From positions 1 through 18,986 of the forward strand of contig CAYXIM010000031.1 of assembly GCA_964465385.1 (NCBI GenBank): 18,986 nucleotides of DNA, given 5' to 3'. The stretch's first letter is position 1. Each line of letters begins with the position of its first letter. Shown in pieces: positions 14,728 through 18,986 of the stretch. Both the position numbers and the translations under genes were made by a program. Below the pieces are notes generated by a model that was not told the DNA's origin, ran no database searches, and worked only from the letters and a program-made list of their open reading frames with translations. The stretch comes from JAAYBY01 sp964465385 (GTDB lineage: Bacteria > Bacillota > Clostridia > Saccharofermentanales > UBA5734).

Positions 14728-14792
14728 GCAATCGATCCGGACCGTCCTGCCAGCGATCAATGCGCCTTGTTGTCGTCATTAGGCTCAAATTC

Positions 14793-14825
14793 AGGGGCCT
14801 TTCAGGCTTGCTGCCCTTCTTTTTT
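14793..14825 (+). terminator. weak intrinsic terminator after the sialidase-fold gene
   Basis: AGGG (14793-14796) pairs with CCCT (14814-14817) around an inner hairpin GCCT-TTC-AGGC, with a 6-nt unpaired stretch on one side. A run of six T follows (14820-14825). The stem is irregular, so this is tentative. Confidence 0.38.
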
Positions 14826-14859
14826 GGCCATTCTGACAAAACACAAACACCTGAAAACA

Positions 14860-14868
14860 TGGTAAAAT
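14860..14868 (+). promoter_or_regulatory. extended -10 promoter of the CarD operon
   Basis: TG at 14860-14861, one base, then TAAAAT at 14863-14868 (5 of 6). No -35 is seen at 17 bases. The leader would be about 100 nt. Confidence 0.45.
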
Positions 14869-14972
14869 GAAAGGTGCAATCAGGATCTTTAGGGTAGCGG
14901 GCGAACAAGCCATCTTTTACGGAAACAACATCTTGTCTTCGTTTTGACCTGTTCTCTCATAGGAGGAAGTAC

Positions 14973-15470
14973 ATGTTGAAAAAAAATGAATACATCGTGT
15001 TCTCATCCACGGGTGTCTGCGAAGTGGTCGATATTGTCACCGAAAATTTTGATGGCGATGCCGAACGAGAATACTACGTCTTAAACCCCATTCGAGGGAA
15101 CGGTTCCACCATCTATATCCCAACAGACAACAAAACCATCAACATCCGCAGGATCATGACCCGGGAGCAAAGCCAGGCCTTGATTGATTCCTACCAGACC
15201 GTTGACGACGCCTGGAACGAAGAGGATTCGCCACGGCGGACCGCCTTTGCCAATGCCCTCCAGTCCGGTGATCCGGAAAAACTCATTGAGCTGATCAAGA
15301 CCTTGTATGCCAGGCAGGAAGATTTAACGGAACAGGGCAAAAAGCTGTCCAATTCAGATACGGAAACCCTGAAGCTGGCTGAACAGCTGCTCTATGACGA
15401 GCTGGCCTATTCTTTGGAGATTGATCCAGAGGAGGTGCCCGTGCTGATTTTTGGTCAGGCCAACAGCTGA
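14973..15470 (+). CDS. CarD family transcriptional regulator
   Basis: A 165-residue CarD/CdnL-like protein. The N-terminal part (about 1-60) is the RNA-polymerase-interacting Tudor-like domain shared with TRCF, with IVFSSTGVCEVVDI and IYIPTDN; the rest (about 65-160) is the helical DNA-contacting domain. Family members bind the RNA polymerase beta subunit and stabilise open complexes at selected promoters; they do not usually read a specific sequence. AGGAGGAA lies before the ATG. The oxidoreductase gene starts 12 bases after its stop, so the two are probably co-transcribed. Confidence 0.9.
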   Translation: MLKKNEYIVFSSTGVCEVVDIVTENFDGDAEREYYVLNPIRGNGSTIYIPTDNKTINIRRIMTREQSQALIDSYQTVDDAWNEEDSPRRTAFANALQSGDPEKLIELIKTLYARQEDLTEQGKKLSNSDTETLKLAEQLLYDELAYSLEIDPEEVPVLIFGQANS

Positions 15471-15482
15471 CGGGGTGCCAAA

Positions 15483-16484
15483 ATGAAACCAATTAAAGTG
15501 GGCTTTCTTGGTGGTGGTTCCATTGCCGGCACGGTTGCCAAAGCGCTTCAAGGCCGGCCTGAAATCGACACATTCGGTATCGCCACGCGGGACCCGGAAC
15601 GGTCGCGTGCGTTTGCCAAAACGCACCGTTTCACCCGTGCTTTTTCTTCTTACCAGGCCTTGGCCGCCTGCCCGGACATTGATCTGATCTACATTGCCAC
15701 CCCCCATGCCCTCCACTACAGCCAGGCCCTGCTTTGCCTGGAACACCGCAAAGCGGTCTTGTGTGAAAAGGCCTTTACCGCCACAGCCTGGCAGGCAAAA
15801 GCCCTGATCGACAAGGCCCGCCAAGAAAGAACGCTGCTGGCTGAGGCCATCTGGACCCGATACCTGCCAGCCCGATCGGTTATTGACGGCTACCTTCAGC
15901 GTGGCCTGATCGGCCGACCCAGCGGGCTGGTGGCCAATTTGGGCTATCCTGTCTCTCATGTGGCGCGCATGGTTCAGCCGGAATTGGCAGGCGGGGCCCT
16001 GCTGGATCTGGGAGTCTACCCCATCAACTTTGCCCTGATGGCTTTCGGTACCGCCATCAAGCAGGTCACGTCTGCTTGCACCTTTCTGGACAGCGGCGTT
16101 GATGCGGCCAACAGCATCACCTTGACCTATGATGATGGCAAGCTGGCTGTCTTGACGAGCACGCAGGTGGCCCAGACCGACCGGCGCGGGTGCATCTTCG
16201 GAGACCGTGGTTACCTGGTCGTGGACAACATCAACAACCCGCAACTTGTCCAGGTCTATGACGCCGGCCACCAGCTGCTGGAAAGCTGGCAGGCAGACCC
16301 AGGCGTTTCAGGCTACGTCTACCAGTTCCTGGAGATGGCCAAGTGCCTGGCCCAGGGCCGGACCGAATCGCCGCTGATGCCACTGGATGAAACCTTGCGG
16401 GTCATGCGCCTCATGGATGCCTTGCGAAAAGACTGGGGCCTGGTCTATCCAGCAGATCAACAGCAGGCTGGGCCGGCGCAATGA
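15483..16484 (+). CDS. Gfo/Idh/MocA family oxidoreductase
   Basis: A 333-residue NAD(P)-dependent dehydrogenase. The N-terminal Rossmann fold has FLGGGSIAG (8-16) and the conserved CEKAFT (94-99, with Lys96), where most relatives have EKP. The C-terminal domain carries LAEAIWTRYLP (119-129) and GALLDLGVYPI (171-181), with Asp175 and Tyr179 at the usual catalytic positions. The EAxWTRYLP block is typical of the dihydrodiol dehydrogenase-like branch, which oxidises sugars or diols. Substrate unknown. GGGGTG precedes the ATG. Its stop overlaps the next start (ATGA), so it is probably translated together with the DUF3783 protein. Confidence 0.9.
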   Translation: MKPIKVGFLGGGSIAGTVAKALQGRPEIDTFGIATRDPERSRAFAKTHRFTRAFSSYQALAACPDIDLIYIATPHALHYSQALLCLEHRKAVLCEKAFTATAWQAKALIDKARQERTLLAEAIWTRYLPARSVIDGYLQRGLIGRPSGLVANLGYPVSHVARMVQPELAGGALLDLGVYPINFALMAFGTAIKQVTSACTFLDSGVDAANSITLTYDDGKLAVLTSTQVAQTDRRGCIFGDRGYLVVDNINNPQLVQVYDAGHQLLESWQADPGVSGYVYQFLEMAKCLAQGRTESPLMPLDETLRVMRLMDALRKDWGLVYPADQQQAGPAQ

Positions 16485-17065
16485 AGCAAGCCGGACGTCA
16501 GGCGCTTTGCTACGGCCTGGCTGACGCCAGCCAGCAAGAGACCTTGAAAGCGCTTTTAAAACCTTTTGATTGTAAACTGGTGATCATCGACCCACAGGAC
16601 ACCGGCCGGACCATTGAAGATCTGGCGGGGCTGGACCAGACAAAGCCCGGGCAGGCGCCGGTTGCCGGGACGCCGGACGAGCGTGTCCTGCTTTTGCTGG
16701 GTTTTCCCGATCATGCCATCCAGGCCCTGCTGCCTGCCATCCGACAGACCCAGGGCCTTCGCATTGATTTGAAGGCAGTTGTCACCGAAAACAACCGTTC
16801 CTGGCCCTTTGCTGACCTGGCAGCTGAACTCAAGCGGGAACACCAGTTGATGGGCCGCTTCATGTGGGCCCGCCACCAATTCAGCCGGGGCCAGGCCGCC
16901 CTGGACGAGGCTGCCCTGCTGGCGCACGAGGCCCCTGCTGACTTAGAAGCAGCCGTGGGAAAAGCCAAAGCCCTCTTGGCGCAAGCACACGCTTTTGACG
17001 ATCTGGACCTGGATCAGCTTGTTGATCTGGCGCAAACAATCAAACGGCTGCTGGACCAGGCCTAA
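16481..17065 (+). CDS. DUF3783 domain protein
   Basis: A 194-residue cytoplasmic protein. The middle matches the small DUF3783 domain: RVLLLLGF (68-75) followed by IDLKAVVTENNRSW (95-108) and ELKREH. The C-terminal 70 residues are helical and rich in Ala and Leu. No function is established for the family. It overlaps the oxidoreductase stop by ATGA and is the last gene of the CarD operon, with a strong terminator four bases later. Confidence 0.78.
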   Translation: MKQAGRQALCYGLADASQQETLKALLKPFDCKLVIIDPQDTGRTIEDLAGLDQTKPGQAPVAGTPDERVLLLLGFPDHAIQALLPAIRQTQGLRIDLKAVVTENNRSWPFADLAAELKREHQLMGRFMWARHQFSRGQAALDEAALLAHEAPADLEAAVGKAKALLAQAHAFDDLDLDQLVDLAQTIKRLLDQA

Positions 17066-17068
17066 CAC

Positions 17069-17106
17069 AAGCGGGGCTGTCTTCGAAAAGACAGCCCCGC
17101 TTTTTT
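17069..17106 (+). terminator. strong intrinsic terminator of the CarD operon
   Basis: A perfect 15-bp stem (left arm 17069-17083, right arm 17088-17102) closes a CGAA loop and is followed by more T (17101-17106). Read leftward the flank has only scattered T, so it serves mainly the rightward operon, but it lies between convergent genes and may slow both. Confidence 0.92.
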
Positions 17107-17127
17107 AATGTCGCCGATTCGCTCCGC

Positions 17128-18986
17128 TTAGCTTGCTTGTCCACCCCGCTGCCACCTGCGCCGGATCCAAAGGAGGGCGCCGACAGCCAGGATGAGTCCC
17201 AGACCCAGGAAGGGGAGTTTGTTGCCCGCTTGCCCGGTCTTGGGGATGTCCTCAATGGCGACGATGGCCGAGTCTTGTGCTTCAAGGAAAACCGGATCAT
17301 CTGCTTCTGTCCCACCCGGCAGTTCGCCGCGAACCACCGCTGTGTTGGTGATGGGTTTTCCGACGTTGGCTTGTGTGCTGGTCAGTTCATAAGACAGGAC
17401 GATGGATTCGCCAGGGTTCAGATCACCCAGGGCCAGGAAGGCTGGCTGGTCACCATTGGCCTGCCAGGCCAGGCTGGACCCATCTGCCAGGTTTCGAACC
17501 GATGAACCGGCCTTAACCTGGTCGTCTGTCAAGATGAGGTTGTGGATGGAGACGCTGCCGCTGTTGGTGATGGTGATGATAAAGCGGAAGCTGTCGCCTG
17601 CTTGGCCGCTGGCCAGATCGCCAACCGATCCGTTGCGGCTGATGTTTTTCACTTGCTTGCTGATGTCAAGGCCCGGCACAGCCAGGGGGATGTCTTCAAC
17701 TGTGATGATGGCCGTATCCTCGTCTTCAACCATGCCTTCTTCCAGCCAACGGCCGGATCCTGAAGCCGTGTTCACCAGAGGTGACCGGTCAACATCCGCT
17801 TCCGTGGCCAGGTGGGTGTAGCTCACCGTCAGGCTTTGGCCTACCGGCAGGTCACCCAGCTCCAACATCGCCAGGCCGCCAGCCCCTGCCTGCCAGGTGG
17901 CAGAGCCACCGCTGGACAAGCTAACTGTTGTGCCGGCTTGTGCCAGGTCGTCGGTCAGTCGTACGTCGTGAAGATCGGTGTTGCCGGTGTTGGCCACCGT
18001 GATGGTGTACCGGAACAGATCCCCAACTTGCCCGCTGGCCAAGTCGGCTGGCAGACCGCCCTGTGTTTCATTAACCACCTGTTTTTCAACAGACAGTTCG
18101 GGCAGGTAGATAAAGTCATTGGTCAACACCAAGGTCACAAAGCCCGCTTCATCGCCATCTCCGATGCCAATGGTCAAGGGGATGCGGCCTTCGATCGCTT
18201 CAAAGCCTTCAGGCGCCTGCTGTTCGATCAGGTAGTAGGATCCCGGCAGGTAACGGCCTTCCGTGACTGCCTGCCCGTCATCATCTGTGATCAAAAGCTC
18301 CAAGGGCTCCGCGTCATCAGCAGCCCGTGCAACCGGTCCGTCGATGTCGCCTTCCACCTCTGCTTGATGGAGCTCGAAACGGGCGCCGGCCAGGCCGCTT
18401 CGCTCGTCCCTTGCGTCCAGCTTGATCAGGCGGATGCGATAGGGTGTCCTGTCGTTAGAAACCATGATGGTCACAGCCTGGGGATCGTCTTCCGGCCCAA
18501 CGGCTGCAACACCAAAGGTCACCTCGTGCCAGCCATCGCTCAGCTCATAGCCGTTGATGGTGGACAGTTCTTTCAGGTAGTAGGTGCCGGGGGCATAGGC
18601 CTCCGCCGTCTGGGCGTAACCAAATTCATCCGTCGGGTCAAGCACTTCGACAGGCTCTTCGTCTTCACTGTCCTCAAAGAGGCCGAAGACCACGCCTGCC
18701 AAGGGCGCCTCATCGGTGGCATCAAACTTGAAAACGCCGATCTTGTAAGGAATCCGCTGGTTTTCTAGGACCAGGCGATCCGGCGGGCTTCCGATGCCGA
18801 TGATCACCTCATGGTCTCCTTCAAGGGGTTCATAGCCGGCAGGTACGGTGGTTTCCCGGACATAGTAGGTGCCCGGTGCCAGGTCGTCACTGGTTGCGAT
18901 GCCGTCGTCACCTGTTGTCAGGGGTTCACCTACAGGAAGCTCTCCATAGACATCTTCGTAAATTTGGAAAACGACTCCAGCAAGGT
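17128..18986 (-). CDS. cell-wall-anchored surface protein with SpaA/Cna-B and DUF11-like domains (N-terminus outside window)
   Basis: The last 618 residues of a larger protein; the frame is open to the window edge, so the apparent start at 18807 is internal. Visible order: three SpaA/Cna-B-like domains (residues 1-85 partial, 86-180, 181-292), two DUF11-like domains (about 295-432 and 438-577), a sortase motif IPKTG (580-584, bases 17233-17247), a hydrophobic helix (about 590-607) and a basic tail RRRWQRGG. Each complete SpaA-type domain keeps the Lys-Glu-Asn set for an internal isopeptide bond (Lys86/Glu139/Asn177; Lys188/Glu254/Asn289). It should be covalently fixed to peptidoglycan or to a pilus and serve as an adhesin or stalk. 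No sortase gene is in the window. Confidence 0.9.
   Translation of the reverse strand, partial: LAGVVFQIYEDVYGELPVGEPLTTGDDGIATSDDLAPGTYYVRETTVPAGYEPLEGDHEVIIGIGSPPDRLVLENQRIPYKIGVFKFDATDEAPLAGVVFGLFEDSEDEEPVEVLDPTDEFGYAQTAEAYAPGTYYLKELSTINGYELSDGWHEVTFGVAAVGPEDDPQAVTIMVSNDRTPYRIRLIKLDARDERSGLAGARFELHQAEVEGDIDGPVARAADDAEPLELLITDDDGQAVTEGRYLPGSYYLIEQQAPEGFEAIEGRIPLTIGIGDGDEAGFVTLVLTNDFIYLPELSVEKQVVNETQGGLPADLASGQVGDLFRYTITVANTGNTDLHDVRLTDDLAQAGTTVSLSSGGSATWQAGAGGLAMLELGDLPVGQSLTVSYTHLATEADVDRSPLVNTASGSGRWLEEGMVEDEDTAIITVEDIPLAVPGLDISKQVKNISRNGSVGDLASGQAGDSFRFIITITNSGSVSIHNLILTDDQVKAGSSVRNLADGSSLAWQANGDQPAFLALGDLNPGESIVLSYELTSTQANVGKPITNTAVVRGELPGGTEADDPVFLEAQDSAIVAIEDIPKTGQAGNKLPFLGLGLILAVGALLWIRRRWQRGGQAS

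Noticed and set aside
15354..16271. A 305-residue leftward open frame opposite the oxidoreductase gene
   Set aside because: Shadow of a well-supported Gfo/Idh/MocA gene; no family features.
17812..18768. A 318-residue rightward open frame opposite the surface protein gene
   Set aside because: It is antisense to recognisable SpaA and DUF11 domains and has no domain or ribosome binding site of its own.
18805..18807. GTG as a start of the surface protein gene
   Set aside because: The frame stays open to the window edge and the upstream codons encode another SpaA-type repeat, so this codon is internal.

Overview
The window looks like chromosomal DNA from an anaerobic, Gram-positive, Clostridia-like bacterium of moderately high GC. 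This rests on a tryptophan T-box leader, a CarD-family regulator, a sortase-anchored SpaA-type surface protein, GGAGG-type ribosome binding sites, and intrinsic hairpin/U-tract terminators. The species cannot be named from the sequence. A run of ten N inside one gene marks an assembly gap, so this is probably a draft or metagenome-derived contig. I see no rRNA, tRNA, CRISPR array, insertion sequence or phage gene.

Region 1 (1-1292): the first codons of a leftward gene at the window edge, a rightward DUF2752 membrane protein, and a leftward OsmC-family peroxidase-like protein with its own promoter and terminator.

Region 2 (1293-9968): a divergent pair of tightly packed operons that fire from a shared ~110-bp intergenic region with two facing extended -10 promoters. 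Leftward: a 7TM-DISM receptor fused to a GGDEF diguanylate cyclase, a class II ketose-bisphosphate aldolase and a cytoplasmic CBM9-like protein. Rightward: a TIM-barrel amidohydrolase, a DUF4432 mutarotase-fold protein, an ABC ATPase and two ABC-2 permeases, the last four nearly all joined by 4-base start/stop overlaps. Together this reads as a carbohydrate-sensing and carbohydrate-processing module with an efflux-type transporter. It is the best candidate here for an undescribed system.

Region 3 (9969-12292): leftward trpB under a tryptophan T-box (UGG specifier), then a leftward 6-phospho-3-hexuloisomerase-like SIS protein. The best terminator for the trpB transcript lies inside the convergent ABC permease gene, so the trpB mRNA should carry about 470 nt of antisense RNA to that permease.

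Region 4 (12293-17127): rightward DUF815 AAA+ ATPase translationally coupled to a sialidase-fold protein; then CarD, a Gfo/Idh/MocA oxidoreductase and a DUF3783 protein in one likely operon closed by a perfect 15-bp terminator hairpin.

Region 5 (17128-18986): the C-terminal part of a leftward cell-wall-anchored protein with three SpaA/Cna-B-like domains, two DUF11-like domains and an IPKTG sortase motif. Its N-terminus lies outside the window.
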